From Gymnogyps californianus (taxonomy: Eukaryota > Chordata > Aves > Accipitriformes > Cathartidae), in NCBI RefSeq assembly GCF_018139145.2, contig NC_059471.1, positions 201,767,494 to 201,831,493 of the forward strand: a stretch of 64,000 bases of DNA, in the 5' to 3' direction. Every line of letters begins with the position of its first letter. Position 1 is the stretch's first letter. Shown here one piece after another: positions 38,448 through 52,860 of the stretch. A program made the translations under genes and the position numbers. The notes below the pieces were generated by a model, which saw nothing but the letters and a program-made list of their open reading frames with translations, was not told the DNA's origin and did not search any database.

Positions 38448-39086
38448 ATGGTGTCCACAGTGTCACGGCGGTCTGCACCCTGCGTGTCACCATCATCACG
38501 GATGACATGCTCACCAACAGCATCACGGTGCGGCTGGAGAACATGTCCCAAGAGAGGTTCCTTTCTCCCCTCCTGTCCCTGTTTGTGGAGGGGGTGGCAA
38601 CAGTGCTCTCCACTGCCAAGGATGGCATCTTCGTTTTCAACATCCAAAATGACACGGACGTCAGCTCCAATATCCTGAATGTGACCTTCTCGGCTTTGCT
38701 CCCTGGTGGCATTCGAAACAAGTTCTTCCCCTCTGAGGACCTGCAGGAGCAGATCTACCTCAACAGGACCCTGCTGACCATGATTTCCACACAGAGGGTG
38801 CTGCCTTTCGACGACAACATCTGCTTGCGCGAGCCCTGTGAGAACTACATGAAGTGCGTCTCCGTCCTGAAGTTCGACAGCTCGGCCCCGTTCATCAGCT
38901 CCAACACCGTCCTGTTCCGCCCCATCCACCCCATCAATGGGCTGCGGTGCCGATGCCCGCCGGGCTTCACGGGCGACTACTGTGAGACGGAGATTGATCT
39001 CTGCTACTCCAACCCTTGCGGGAGCAACGGGCTGTGTCGGAGCCGAGAAGGGGGCTACACTTGTGAATGCTACGAGGACTACACTG
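38448..39086 (+). CDS. CELSR1: CELSR1 exon 2: post-cadherin segment, EGF-like 1 and most of EGF-like 2
   Basis: This internal exon of the seven-pass cadherin CELSR1 encodes extracellular sequence of a core planar-cell-polarity receptor that works at epithelial cell contacts with Frizzled and Van Gogh proteins. It carries 212 full codons, read from GGT at 38450; the first split codon is completed by exon 1. Residues 1 to about 120 are the segment between the ninth cadherin repeat and the EGF domains, a membrane-adjacent-type domain, with N-glycosylation sequons at N31, N67, N77 and N105. Residues 125-178 form EGF-like 1 with six cysteines (125, 130, 136, 167, 169, 178) and a long insert between the third and fourth. 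EGF-like 2 starts at C185; its sixth cysteine lies in exon 3. Motifs ENMSQERFLSPLL and QNDTDVSSN distinguish CELSR1 from CELSR2 and CELSR3 as I recall them. The reading frame is intact. Readthrough beyond the donor meets a stop at 39107. Confidence 0.97.
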
Positions 39087-39092
39087 GTATGT
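39084..39092 (+). other. CELSR1: Splice donor of CELSR1 exon 2
   Basis: The exon ends in ACTG and the intron begins GTATGT, a good vertebrate donor. The last base, G, is the first base of a split Gly codon completed by GA at the start of exon 3. This phase-1 junction lies between the fifth and sixth cysteines of EGF-like domain 2. Confidence 0.94.
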
Positions 39093-42000
39093 GTTTATCT
39101 TATCTTTGACCCATGATTTATATGCTAGACCATCAGCCAGGCCAGCTCTGTGTCAAGCTGAAATTGCTGACATTCTTAGTCACAGGGAGAAAAACTCCTG
39201 GCACTGCCTTTTGGTCAGGAGAAGGCTTGTGAGTGTCACATGTCACTTAGGGTAAGTCCCGTATCTCTGTGCATGCATGGTGGTAGGAACCGTGCCTTGC
39301 TCCAGGTCATGCAGGGGGCTCAACAGCTGCGGAAACGATTTGCATTGTGTGAATTTCTGCTCAGAATGCTTTATGCAAACGTATTTTTTCTGTCTGGAAG
39401 GAAAAAGGTGGGACACATCGCCTGGTTCATGCTTTTGCATGTTAATGCTTTCCTGGCCCCTTAGCAGTCCCCTCGCACCAGGGTATAGTGGGGGTGCGCA
39501 GCCTCGGCAGGAGGTCGTCAACCCTTGGTCGTCAACAAGCACAGAGCACGAGGATGGTTCATGGTCCCAAGAAACTGCAATAGTACACATTTGTGGGAAA
39601 TACTGCAAGTCAGCTCCAGTTTGTAAATGTCCAGATAAACTCCAGAAGGACGTAGCTGCTTCCAGGCCTGTCTCCAGCAGCCTGCTGAGGAACATACTTT
39701 GCCTCATCATGGACTTGACAGCTAATAAAGATCAAAGTGCTGCTTCTCAAATACTCCTGAGAAGTTATGAAAGAATATTAGCTGAATGTTTTCTGGTGCT
39801 TCAATAAAGTCAGTGGGGTTATTTATGTATTTGAAATTGCACACGCATTTAAGCATTCTGCACTGACGTGCTGGCTGTAATTTACACTGACGGCTCAGCA
39901 ATGTCTGCTGTGACCCCTGCAAACGAGGGGTGAAGCAGAGGGGGCTGTTCCCAACGCTGCCTCTCACTGCTGAAGTTATAAAAAATTGAAAACATAAATT
40001 ATTTAAGTCTCCATGTAAAAAAAAATCTAGATGATGTGTATGCCTACTGGGCTGGATCCAGCCCTCTAGGCGGAAGGGTTTTCCTTCACTTTCGGTGGCT
40101 TTTGGCTCAGGGCTGTAATTAAAAATGTGGTGGTGTAAGGAGCCAGGAGTCAGTGACCAGGGACATGGCAGCAGCAAGTGAATTGGGCTTTCCCCAGCAA
40201 GGGGGACGGGAGATGCTCCCCGAGATCAGAGCAGGGCCTAGGGCAGCGGGACCTTCCTAAGGAGATGCAGGCAAACTTTTTGCCTGACTGGTGACACCCT
40301 GAATAGAGCTGTGAGATGGTTGGGATATTTGGTCTTTGTTGAGGAATGATTTTCCTGCCAGGCTTCTCATGAATGACTTCCACAGTGAAATACATTATAA
40401 AGTCCATTATCCATTACACAGCTAATGCAAAATACGTGCAGCACTGGGCATCACAAAATAGATTTTATGACCAGTTGATTTTATTTAGCATGTTTATGTA
40501 CTATTATACTGTAAATAGGAATGATTAGAAGTAGCAAGTTGCATTAAACAAAGATATGCATATAAATAGAGTTAATTCATCCATGTCTTAGGTTTTGGAA
40601 TGACATGCATTCCTACATCACATTTTGAGGGTCTCTTGCTAGAAATCTTCAGAAAAAAAGGCTAAATATACTTTAAAAATGAAAGAGAATAATCTTATAT
40701 TAATAATTGATGAACATATTTAATAATTAACACTGTAGTCAGAACAGACACAGTACATATTTAGAGGAGAGGCACCATATTATGCATACACAAAGAAAGA
40801 TTTGATCTGTAACTGTATTTTCAATGCATAGTTGTTGAGTTAAAAATCAACTGTCCTGCTGCCAGGATATTAAAGTGATCAGAAGTTACAAGTGAGCACT
40901 GTTTATAGTTTTGCCATCTTTAGGTTTCAGAGTTAACTGGACTGCAGTGGAACACTTTATTCTTTGGAAGACAGTTTGGGCGTGATCACGGTCAAGTTGG
41001 CCAGGGGAAAACACACCCAACCATGATCAAGAGGGCTCTGGAATCCCTTATCCTGTAAATTGATACAAATATTATTGAATATTTCTTGTTTTATTGCTGA
41101 ATGAATGCAGTAGAAATTTAGTATCTACTCTGTGGTTGGTTTACATTACATGAGTGCCTATAGGCTCCATGTTGCATGACAATGTTTTTTCCATCAAACC
41201 TGACACACTTACCTACATATGGTGGTCATTAGTTGGTTGATTTTCATCCCCTTTACAGAACGAGGTGGAAAACATTATCAACAAGTAATCTATTACCAGA
41301 AATATTTTATGAAGATGCATTATTAAATCTTGTCCTGATCTCCTTTAAGAACTGTTATTTTACCTATGATTTTTGTCCTTTCTTTAAATACGTTCATATC
41401 CATTTGCAAGTTCAGTTTATATCTATTAATCATAATACTGTGTTTTCCGCTTGTATATAAATATTTATTGTTTACAGCGATCCAGTTTTTATATCTATTT
41501 AATATTTAAACAGCATGGGTTGGTTTCGACAGCAGCAGCTCACGGAATGCAGCGATCGTAAATCAGAATGAGCAGAGAATTGCTAAGGCTGAAAGTTGGG
41601 ACATTCTGGTATTACTGAAATGTTACCATGGTATTAACTCAGTGTAGTAACATACCAGTATGAGGTACTTATGAATCTTTGAATTAATTGTAAAAGATGA
41701 GATATGAATGGTAAAAGTCAAAGAAATGCAGCCTGCTCTGGGAGCTCTCATGTTTCCATTTCCCAATTAAAAGCCTACATAGAAAGATAATTACAAGAAA
41801 ATACTAAGATCTGTCATCTCTCTGGGGAGATACGCAGCAACTCGATGAGAAATCACTACACAATCATAGCCCTGTACTGAATCTATCCGACTGGTCACCT
41901 GTTAAAAATACAGCGTTTATTTCCTGTAGAAGATAATTATGTCCTATCTTAATTGGATGGAATTTCCTCCCGTTTTTCCACCCTGCTTTGAAGCCCTCCA

Positions 42001-45000
42001 TTTGTTTTGATGTAATTTTTAGTCATTTATACATGATGAAAGTTTCTCTGTCTTCAGGAGTCTTCTGTTACGGGCACAAAGGTAAACTGAGCTTCTACAA
42101 GATATTTCTGAAACCTGATTACTGGCTAGTTTGGGGTAACTTGGAATTAGCTTCACTTCCTGTGATGTAAGGAGGTGAGTGAAGAAGGACATATATTTTT
42201 AATCGTGTTTTTTCAGAATAGCAATGCCTTTAACTTCTTTTCTTTATATACAAATTAGTGTAGAGAAGTGAACAATGTACGCACCAACTATTGTGCCATT
42301 GATGGCAGGGAGCTGTGTGCATGGCTAAAGGGTTAAAGGATGTAATTTAAGTTAAGCAAACAAATTTAATGAACTTGAACACTGTGGAAAGCCTGTTAAA
42401 TTTTTCCAGCTTTATTTCCTGTGTCTTTGAGCGCTGCAGAAGCAGCTGAGATGAACTACAGGTGAAGGCTTGGACAGAGGTGGAATTGTCTGTACTGCCC
42501 AGGGGCAAACCCCTGAAGAGAAATGCATCACGTCATCCACACCGGTTTTGGAGACATGGTTGCCACAGCGGTTCCCGCATGAGCTGTACTTCCAGCCCCA
42601 TCCTGGTGCCTCCTGTAGAGCATACCGCTGCGGCCCTAAGTCACCACCTTTTTGGGTGTGAATTCCCACGATTCTTGCCCTGCCATGAGTGGGTGCCTCC
42701 TGCCGTCGCTGGGTCCTCCCGCAGCTCTCGCCGCAGTTCAATGCCCACAGTCCTTCTGCTCAGCAGCCGCCGCGACCGTTCTCCTCTACGGTCGTGCTCC
42801 CAAAAAGTAAAATTTAATTGGCACAGAACGAAGGCACTCCAATGGGGAAAAAAAACCCAAACACAACCCCTGAAATAAGGAAGAGATTTCATGTTTCCAC
42901 AGTTCTCCTTAGCATATGGCATTCTCTCTGCCTCCTTTGCTAGGTAACACCTAGCAAGGAGCAATTGCTAGGGAAAAAGATCGTCAGAGAATTTCTGATA
43001 TCCTCTGCATCTCTCCTTGGATTTCACTTCAGAGAGGGGAGAAATCTTAAGCGGTTGTAAATCTTCTAGTAATCAAATACAGCAATTAAAGATCTTTTAC
43101 GTGTTATACTTTTTTCCTCCTAATCTATTTTTGTGATACCATATTGACATGAGGAATCATGACATCTAACGTGGCCGCTGTGAATTCTGACTTTGTGTCA
43201 TGAGAAGGTAATTATAGCTGTTTTCATAGCGTTGTGCCAGAAGTCCCTATTCATATTGTTTAGTAAGTTCTCAGTGTTTGGCTCTTGCAAACATATAGCA
43301 GTAAAAGCAAATGTGAAGATTTGCTTCTGTGTTATCTTTACTTACAACCATTCTTCAGACAGTGATTTCCCAGCTCGGTCTGATACCAGATTCTCATTTT
43401 TCAGGCCAGAGGGATTTATTTGGGAGAATTTCAGCTTTAAAGTAGAGAAATCTGGCAGTCAGGGTAGCTGTAATGAGTGTTTTATCTTGTGCGAGAGGGT
43501 CTGAAATTCCACTCTTGGTTACACTTCTGCAGCTCCGCTGGAGCAGTGGGATCACAGGTGTGTAACAGCCAAACCCTGTACAGTGAATCTTAATTTGATT
43601 CCTTCAGGTTCCTTACTGCATCTTTAAGTCCTTGTTTAGCTTATGAAAGGCCATGGTTTTGTGACAGCAAGGCTGAACAAAGATTATCCTCACAGGGTTG
43701 TGGGGCTTTGCAAGCACTTTCAAACAGCTGTGACCAAGTTTGTCTTTAATACAAAACAGCACATAAGAAATTCTGTCATTCCAAACACTCCCATAAATGT
43801 GGGGATATTGTCCACGGTATGGGACAGCTTCGTGGGTCGTCTCTCTGATACCTCATTCAAATGTTAAGGCAATGCAATGAAGGTACTAGAATGTTTTGTA
43901 TCGTTGCTGCCTTAACAGTGTCCCTTAGTCCAGGTCTTCAAAGTTATGCTACTGGATTCCAGGTGCATTTATATAATAAAGAGATGAAAACAGCCTAGGC
44001 CAGGTCTAATACTGTAAAAAATAGTATATGCAGTTTCAAGAGTTTAAATGTAACTACAGTTATTAGAGTGCTGGGTGATTTGCACTATTTTCAGATTTTA
44101 AAGGCTGTATGTTTTCCCATTTGCAAAAAGTCCTAACAGTTTTTTATGAAGTTTCTCTGCTGATTTTGGATGCAGCAAAAGTCAAGGAAGAGCGCTGTCA
44201 GCCTTTTAATAACTTTTGTTGTTTCTCAGTGCCTCAGAGGAGAATATCTGGCTGCCTTTCCTTGCAGTTTCTGTATGGCAATACCGTGAGAAAGCTTATG
44301 TAGGGTGGTTGTACCCCAGTGAAGGTCTGTATAACATTGGAGGTCTAGAAATTTTTCTTCTTTTTCAGCAATGCTATGCCATGCTGTTGTTTTGATGTTT
44401 GTAGTGAAACTAGGTCTTCATAACTGCAACACAATTTCCCTTTGATTGCTGTAGGCCTGTCACTCTCTGCAGCTGAGATAACTTTTTCACATCTGATGGA
44501 GAGAGAAATGATGGTTTGCTTATAAGATCCTTCCTAAAGATTAGTACTCCTTAGTTTTGTTCTCTGCACAGATGTCCCGGCACAGTCTTTTCCATCAGTC
44601 TTCAACTTTCTCTGTCTCATCAGCATGAAATTTTTGTGAGGAAAGCCCTCTTCTGCCTTTATTGAATAAGCAGACATCTCCGTTGGTGTAGACGCGGCAA
44701 GCTGTGTCCCTGGGGTTGGCAGCAGTTGCATACAGATGGGTACCTCTGTTTCCCCCCAGCCTGTGGCCCCTTCCAAGCCCCCAGGGGCTCACAGCGTTTG
44801 GGCGGCTGGTGAGGAGCCCGTAAGCAGTGCAGTGGACGGTCCAGAAGCAGAGCTTAACTCCTCCGAACATTTTTCAGAGCATGACTGGCGCAAAAGCTGG
44901 AAAAGCCTATCATTTTCGCTTTTTATGATCTTCGCCACTCAGCTATGTACTGTGAGACATAGTGTCTCATAAATCTTACTCTCAGTGCTTTGAAGTTTCG

Positions 45001-45370
45001 CCATATGACCATTGCATTTACCCATGCCAAAAAGCAATGAACCCCAGATGTCGTCTCATGAGCTGACTTAATATCTAATCATATAAGGAACCCATACAAC
45101 CTATTCTTTGCAATTAGCCATGGATAATAAGTCTTCCATTGGCTATTGGGCAATGCATGCTGCATTTGAAGAGCACAGCAGTCAATTGTGATATTTACTT
45201 TCCTTTCTGTCCTTTTAGCGCAGTGTCCATTTTACGTCATGAATTCCTGAAAATAAGTATTAGTTTGGGATATTCAGATTTAGAGTTATCACCTGGCAAA
45301 ATTCTTGCTTTTGGGTCTATATATATTGTCAGAGAACTATGACTTCAGATCATTACAAGCTGTACCTGTA

Positions 45371-45575
45371 CAAAACACTTTTCATCTAAGGATCGCTGTG
45401 GACTCTGCAAAAGTTACTGACACCAAAGGAAGCCTCTGAGATACCTCTTTGAGCAAGACGGTGCTGTCCCTCTCACCAAAGGGATGGGAAGCTGAGGCAC
45501 TGCATCTTCGTCTCTTCCAGGTCACATAAAAGCAGTCAGTGGCAAGTCCAGAGCAGCTGAGGCAGCTCCTCTGGG
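45371..45575 (-). repeat. Amniote MIR-type SINE remnant
   Basis: The + strand shows, in order, ACACTTTTCATCTAAGGATC, GGGAAGCTGAGGCACTG, CCAGGTCACATAAAAGCAGT and CAGTGGCAAGTCCAGAGC. These correspond to the reverse complement of MIR-type elements, including the block with GGGAAACTGAGGCACAG, AAGGTCACACAG and GTCAGTGGCAGAGC. Divergence is high, as expected for an ancient SINE. The precise subfamily cannot be named by eye. Confidence 0.75.
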
Positions 45576-47220
45576 CCATTCCTGGGCTGCCCACGGCTGC
45601 AAACCTGGGGGAGATCTCCATGAAAGACGTTTCTTTCCTGACACAGACTCTCAGCAGAAGCCTGCGTGCCCACTCTCCCACTGTGTTTAACTCAGAGATT
45701 TATTGCGCATGTTAAAACGGGTCCTTGCTTGTTTTTGCGGCAAGGCTCACTGTTAACGCGTGCAGGGATGGGGCCAGCACGCCACAGCCTTATGGCTGGA
45801 CCCAAGTGATGCTGGGTTGGACCTGAGGCTATGGCTCAGATAGCACAACTGCGTGACTGCTTGCTCCAGAAGATAACTGAAACAATAAAAACAGAGTAAA
45901 GTTACATTTTTATATAACACAGTCAAAAGCTGAAGTCTATTAAACTTTTAAATATTGTCATGTTTCTGTTGATTATGTTCCTGTCCATGTCACCAAGTTA
46001 CAGGAGATGAATGTTGGAAATCTGGAGTTTATATCGGATTCACAGGACTCACTGAAGAGGTCTACCACTTCTATAGGTGGATTTTTATCTGGAGGATATG
46101 TCCTTCAGCTAATCTTCAACCTGTGCTCGCTTGTCAGGATGCAAAAAGCCTTTTCTAATTGGATTACTGTGGTGTATTTGTTGACAGTTTAGTTCTCAAA
46201 CGGTGTAAATGGCCTGCAGCCTTCACATCAATCTGCTATGCTTTTTCCTAAACCCAAGTAAAGAGTTTTATCACATTACCCTCATACTGATGTGCATAAA
46301 CTAGCTACTGTTTAAAGTTTGAAAGTCTTCCCAGTCATGTACAAACCTTCCCTTGCCCCCCGCCCCAGAATGCTGCACGTGAGATGACCTTTGCTTCAGC
46401 TGAACTGCTGCAAGTGTCGGGGGTTCGGATGCCTCTTCTGGAGCCTCGCATCTTATTCTCCTTGCCCGTGGAAATACTTGCACTGATCAAAGTCCTTTGT
46501 TGTCATGTGGAAACCTAGCTACAGACTTAATGTTGCGTTTGCTCTTTTTAATTAGTTTTAGAATGGTTTGACAAGACTTCTGTTCTTACCGGGTGCTCCG
46601 GCAGTGGAGGTGTGATGGGTGCTTTGTAAAAGCAAGCAGCGGATCACACACCAATGTAATCAGTTAGCCCTGGCTTCAGAAGCTACTTTAGTAATTCATC
46701 TCCAATACACTTATGAATTCAGTTCTTCCAAACAGTTCAGGGTCTAGGAAATCCTCCTTACTGATTACAGCTTATCTTCTTTTGCTTCTCCTTAAGACAG
46801 CTGTGTGGCTGGCCTGTTCTTCTCTTCATTTATCCACTCCCCTCATTTGTCACCTGCAGAGTTTATCACCGATGATTTTACACTTTCTCTCCCATTGTTG
46901 ATAATTTCAAGTACCATGTAGCTAAAATTCAGTATCCAAAGAACTCGGGCAATAACCTGTTTGAGGATGGTTCCATGCTTACAATTACATTTTTACACCT
47001 ACTTGCTATTAATGCCATTGATGTCTGTTAGATTATGTTACAATATGGATAGAAGGTAGGTTCTTAATTGCGGGCTGTACGGTATGAAGTCAAGGAGCTT
47101 GCAGACATGAGAGGCCTGCGAGGACACACTGCAGCGTGACCGCGTTGCAGCTGTTGAACAAGTGCTGCCCCAGCTCTTCCGCAATGTAGGTGTCTAATAT
47201 CGAGCCGTAATGGCCAGGTA

Positions 47221-47288
47221 TAATCATAGGATGGTTTGGGTTGGAAGGGACCTTTGAAAATCATCTAGTCCAACCCGCCTGCCATGGC
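47221..47288 (-). repeat. CR1 LINE 3' tail (truncated)
   Basis: The + strand reads ATCATAGGATGGTTTGGG, then TTGGAAGGGACCTTTGAAAA and ATCATCTAGTCCAACCC. This is the reverse complement of the characteristic 3' end of chicken-repeat-1 (CR1) retrotransposons. Only the last 60-70 bp are recognisable, typical of the severe 5' truncation of CR1 copies. It is the clearest sign of avian origin. Confidence 0.92.
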
Positions 47289-50200
47289 TAGCATTGGCTT
47301 CAGTCTCTTTTGTTAAAGTCAAATCTCATTAAATCCCTGATATGAAAGTAACACATTTGACCCTGAAGCCGTGCCAAGCTGAGCTCGTGTTTGCTGTCAG
47401 GCAGCTGGCTTTACATGAGCAAGGCAAACTGCTAACCTGGCGTGGGTACCTGCCTGCCTCTGGCACCTGACCTCTCCTTCTCACCTCTTGGCAAGAAAAT
47501 GACCTATGAGTGTGAGCTTATCAGTTAATGGTGTTCAATGGGAGAGAGACACGTATTCAGCGCCTCAGGTTTCCTGTTGGCATTCTGGTTAACAATGGAC
47601 AGGTCTAAATTTAGGATTCGCTTTGTTCTAGCATACGTGAAATCTCTTTTATTGTCTTTAATCTGTTGTACATATATTTCTTTTTGAGTGATCTTGCTCT
47701 GTCAGTTTTCAGCAGTTTTTAGGCTCTTGACTTGTACGCCTGGTGTTACATTGATGGGATTTCTGTTACCACACCTAAATGGAGTCACAATTCTCCCAGA
47801 CTTTTTGAAAACCTTTGTTGTAATGCATTTGCTTATCTTCATTGGTATAACTAAAAAAAAAAGTGGAAAGTGGAGCGTAATTACACAAAGTGGAGCTATT
47901 TGATATTATAATTTTATAGGTATATGTAAAAAACCCTCCTCACTAACATAGCTAAATTCCCACACACTATCATAATTGTGAACATCTATATGCATTGCAG
48001 AACATTGATCTGAGAGAAACTACACACACTGAGGTTTGTTTTAATTAAAATATTTTAAACAGCATTTTATTAAACAACGGCCAGCTTCTCTGTGACCATG
48101 GTTTACAATTGTGTTTTTATTAATTTAGCCAAGTTGAGCCTTGTGTAACATAAGACTTGGGGATTTTTCTCATGGTTTAATGTCAGAAAGGTTAGCTGGA
48201 TAAAATTTTAAGCCACACAAACGCATTGTAATACACCCAAACATACACTTGCTAAGTGTCAAAATAGCCCATATATTAGACTACCCTTTAAGTGGGGGTT
48301 TTTGCCAATGGCTGGGTGTCTTGGTTGGTTTTTGCTCACTGAAAACAAATCAGACAGAGAAAAAGGAGAAGAGAAAGGAGAAGAAAAAACTCAACAACTT
48401 GCCTTTAAGTTATTTGTGGGGAAGATAAAATCATAATGAGATAGTATTTTTTCCAATATGCCTTATGTTCTGGAAAGCCCCTCACAATGTTCACAGCAGA
48501 TCAGAGGTTAAGGCTAAAAAAAGAAATTCCAGGAAGACTGGAATTAAATATTTTAGATCTTCCAAAACAAAAAAGAAATTTAACTTCCAAGGAACAAGGT
48601 AACAGGGCTCCTTTTCTCCTGGCTGTAAATACAGAACTGGGAAACAAAACCGGGAAGCCCCCTTACAATTCAGTAAGACTGAATTATGAAAAACGTATTG
48701 GGCTTCTATACATACTTATAATTCCCAAGTTAGACATCTTTATTTTCATCAGTAGATAAACAACAGGACAGTGGCAGAAAGGACGGTTGGGTGCAGAGAT
48801 GAGGGTGTCAGGATGATGTCCTGTTAGGGAGGAAAAAAGTATAAAGTAGTTTCTTGTGTGTCTGTTCTTTGTGTTATGATGATTGAAAGTTTCAACAGTT
48901 GAGCACCAGACTGAGGCACTTGGCCTTGAACATCAAGATAATTACAGTTCTGCAATACAGTTAGTTGTGCAGAGCATGGTGGGAACCACAACTTCATTGT
49001 TGTTGCAAATGCTCTTTTGTTTAGAGCATCATGGTTCAGTGCCTGCATCCCAGCCCCGGCTCCTCCTGGGGCAGGTTTTGTTCTGCGACCCGCACTGTAC
49101 GGTGCCCCCGATTCACAGCTTCATGAGCAGTCGTCGGCCCGAATTTTCAGTTTCTAAAAATCGAGATGAAGATACTTTACTTCAGGCTGTCTCTCAAATT
49201 CTCCATAGCTAAGCATATGAGAGCTATTATACAGCATTTTCCAATATAATAATTAAAAAACATATTTTAATTGGATAGGGCCACCCAGCTTCAAGGGGTC
49301 AGCACACTGATGTGCATATTGTAAGAAACATTATTATGAAGATGAGTGTCTAATATTACTAATTAAACACAATCTAGATGACACAATAAAGTATATTAAC
49401 TCTAACAAGATGGTAATCACTTAAAGTGACTTTAAAGTGAAACCATATTTTACGAAAAGGCTGAATTTTAATCTACTAAACTGTTGTAAGAAGAGTTAAG
49501 TACAAGCTGTGGAAGCTGGCTGGATTCATTTTTGATGAGTCTGTTTAAAAATATTATTTAAAAAAGTAACTTTGGAATTTCTACCTATTCTGTAGATTTA
49601 AAAATATGTTGATTTTGAGATTTTCTGGGCAACATGTGTGTGACATTACAAGGCCTTTTTCAGGAGTCATTAAGAAAAAGTCGGCTTCCCCGATTAAGTT
49701 GGTTTTTGTTTTCAGTTTATGTTCCTGACCTCGTGTATGAAAAAATTTTGAGGCTACCAAAACATAAGATTATGGGATTATCTTTTTAACCCTAATCCCT
49801 TTAATTTGAAGCAAAGGGGCATTTTTTATTTTTTCAAAATTTGCCTTCAATGTATAACAACGGAAATTTGATGAGCATCAGATTGTTTTTGCCAGTTCTA
49901 TCTATTCCATCGAGCAAAACCTGAGCTCCCACGATCCACAATACAGTTATACAGTGCCTCTAAGTATAACTTTCTTTTAACCTAATACTTCTCATATAAA
50001 ATGAAAATATGAAGCTCTGAAATCCTAGCCTCCTAAGATGTAATTACAATAGTAGATTTACTTTAAGCATGTTTTTCAGTTGCTTTATTAATATTTTATG
50101 GCTCCTCTTCAATTATTCTCACTAATTGGCCATTATGCTTCTTTCCACCAGAGCTTCTGGGACCACCTAGGACATTAAGGGGCATGATTCAGTTTGAGGT

Positions 50201-52860
50201 CTGCCTATTTCTAAATGCCATCATTTTTACCATAGCATTGGATTACACAGAAGATGTGAGTGAGATTTTCGTGTGAAAACTTCTGATTTATGGAAAACAC
50301 AAAATGCAGGCTGGCTCTCACCAGTCTTCCTCTAATGGAGGCGTGCAGAGTTAGCTGCTTGTGCAGTTAATCCCAGCGGGCTGCTGGGGACCAGGGCAGA
50401 TGGTTTCTTCTGTGCTTTGTCTCTTGTTCTGAGCTGAGACACCAAGTCTGTAACAGCTACATGGAGAAAATTAAACGGGATCTTAGTGGAATAAGGACTG
50501 GACTCTCCTAAAGAAAACACTAACGTTTGCCATTGAAAGGGAGACCCTGATCTCCTTTTCTGCATATTCCTGCCCTTTTCTTTCTTCCTCTCTTTCTGGT
50601 CAGTTATTTGCAGGTATGTTCCCTTTTTCAACAGCTTTGAGATGTTGACTTGCTCAAAAATAATTGCTAGAGCTTTCCCCTTCCCTAGCAATTTGAGAAC
50701 TGGGAGTTGCAGCCCTTTGGTGTCCTCCTCTGTGGAAAGGACCTTAGGGAAACCAGGCTGCAAGTGAGCGAGAAGCCCGATGGTGCCTGAAAGCACATCT
50801 GGTTTTCCAACTGTTGGTTCCTGTTGATAAAAGATGTTACTGCACACACACCCCTGGCACAGCCACCACGCCTTGCTTGCTTTCCTCATTCATGTAAATA
50901 GTTTAATGTATTTTGAAAAGCCCAGTGTGAGGCCAAAATGGCCTGTGGAACAACAGCCTTGGGGAACTGATGGTGCCAGTGGTGGCATTCGGTGCCCAGT
51001 AAAAATTGCAACTGTGCCTGATGAAATAGTCTTTTTTGTCACCTGAGCAGAGGCACGCCGAGTCTATGAGTGCCCTTTTTCTTTCTCACTGCTGCCGGTG
51101 GAAGGAGGTGAGAACTAGGCATGGCAGCTGGTTCCCATGCTGAAGTGCCTGCAGGTGCGCAGGGATGCAAATACGGACCAGACTGCAAAGGCTGTCCCAA
51201 AGGCACGTGTCCTGCAAGCCACGGTGGCTGCTCCAGCCCTCGGTTCCCTCCATGTGTCCCTCCTCAAGTAATGCTCCTGCAGATGAATCAAGGGGCATAG
51301 AGAGCAGAGAAAACAAAATGAAATATCAGATGTATACATAGTAAAGGCAGAGGATGATTGTTTCTCTTAAAAATAAGTGGAGGGAGCGATATTCCTCTGT
51401 AAATGAATGTAAGTATGTTATGCAGAGGTGTGTTTTGTTCTTACACCTCCAGCTTTCTCATTGGTTTTAAGATGGGATTTTTGGGAAGAGATTTATTCCA
51501 AATAAGACATAATGCAAATTGCAGACGCAATGGCATAATCTAATTCGAGTTTTATCTTTGACATCTACAGTAATGTTTTCTCCCTGCTAAATACATCCAG
51601 AGATAAAGCTTAGGCTTTTGAAAGGCACTGCTTCATCACCATATCTTACCCCAAATCAGTGTAATTTGCATTGTGATAAATTGTCTTACATATAAACCTG
51701 CCACAGAGCTCAACATAAACTGGAAATTTCAGTGCATTTCTTTTTTCTCTTGTGTAGATTTGTGCTGTGAATAGTCCTGGGTGAGAGACAGAACCTAAAA
51801 AGATCTCTAAAGCTTTACCTTACAGGTCAAATGCAAAGGGAGATGACACCTTATAAGGGCACTGTACATTGCAACAAATGGTTCAATAATTTACAGAGCT
51901 TAGAAATAGTTGTAAAATCAGCCAAGAGTAAAGATTAAAAAATTACCCATTGGACCCCATAGAGCAAAAATTATTGTTAGGTAGCTGTGGCAGGCTGAAG
52001 GCATGGATGTTCTCTTTCTCATCCTCCTCCACCACATCTAAAACATCCAAAAAAGTCCTTTTCCTCAGCATTTCCTGAGAAGTCTAGGAGTGATTATGTC
52101 CGGTGCCATGGGAGCAGGCGGCGGGGAGAAGCCAGGCACCATACATGCACCTCTGCCCACCTACCTGAGCCAGGAGAACAGTGCCCAGGCTTCACGCAGA
52201 GACAGCTCTGCATGAGTTTGCCGTTGACCATGCATCCCAGCTCTGCAAAACAACCCACTGGGGCTTTTTTGGAGGTATTGGCACTAATCCATTGGCTGTA
52301 AAATCCCGAGTTATCTCTTTTCTTTCCCAAACCATAAGGTGGACTTCGAAATGGAGTGTTTTCTTCAATGGAGAATGTTTTACTGTGGTGTCTGGCTCCT
52401 TGCTCATCAGGGTGCTATAGGGAAAAAAATGACAATACTTGTGATAAGTGTTGGTAGCACTTCTGGTGCTCGCACCACGCCTGGCCTCGTTGCTGGAAGG
52501 TGAAAGGTGAGCTATCTGGTGTAGACAGAGTGGAAGCTTAATGACTGAGAATTTTTAATCCTCAACAAATATACAAGGAAGAGAGCACAGGTATTAAAGA
52601 CTCAGTCATGACTTTTGTCTATGCTCTGTTCCTGCCAGCGCTGGTGGAAGTTGATAGGAGGACAAGGTCCAGTGACCAGTCAAATTGAGCATATATCAAC
52701 TTGAGAACATGCTTATAATTTCTGGAATCCACAGACTAATTCATTTCTCCAACAGATGTGCCCCGAATATCACTAATCCTCCTCAGTATTATTTCTTTTT
52801 TTTCCCCAATTATTCCTTCTCATTTAAATGCAAAAACACAAAAAAACCCAAATCCCAAAT

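Noticed and set aside
38444..38929. 161-codon ORF on the minus strand
   Set aside because: It is an antisense shadow of CELSR1 exon 2, whose high GC content and codon bias keep the opposite strand open. Its composition is unlike a folded protein and it has no recognised domain.
39277..39807. 176-codon plus-strand ORF just after exon 2
   Set aside because: It is in intron 2, out of frame with the exon, and has no recognisable domain. A chance ORF is the simplest reading.
50332..50889. 185-codon minus-strand ORF in intron 2
   Set aside because: It is one of the longest in the introns, but no domain, splice context or family similarity is visible. A translated search giving a conserved hit would reverse this.
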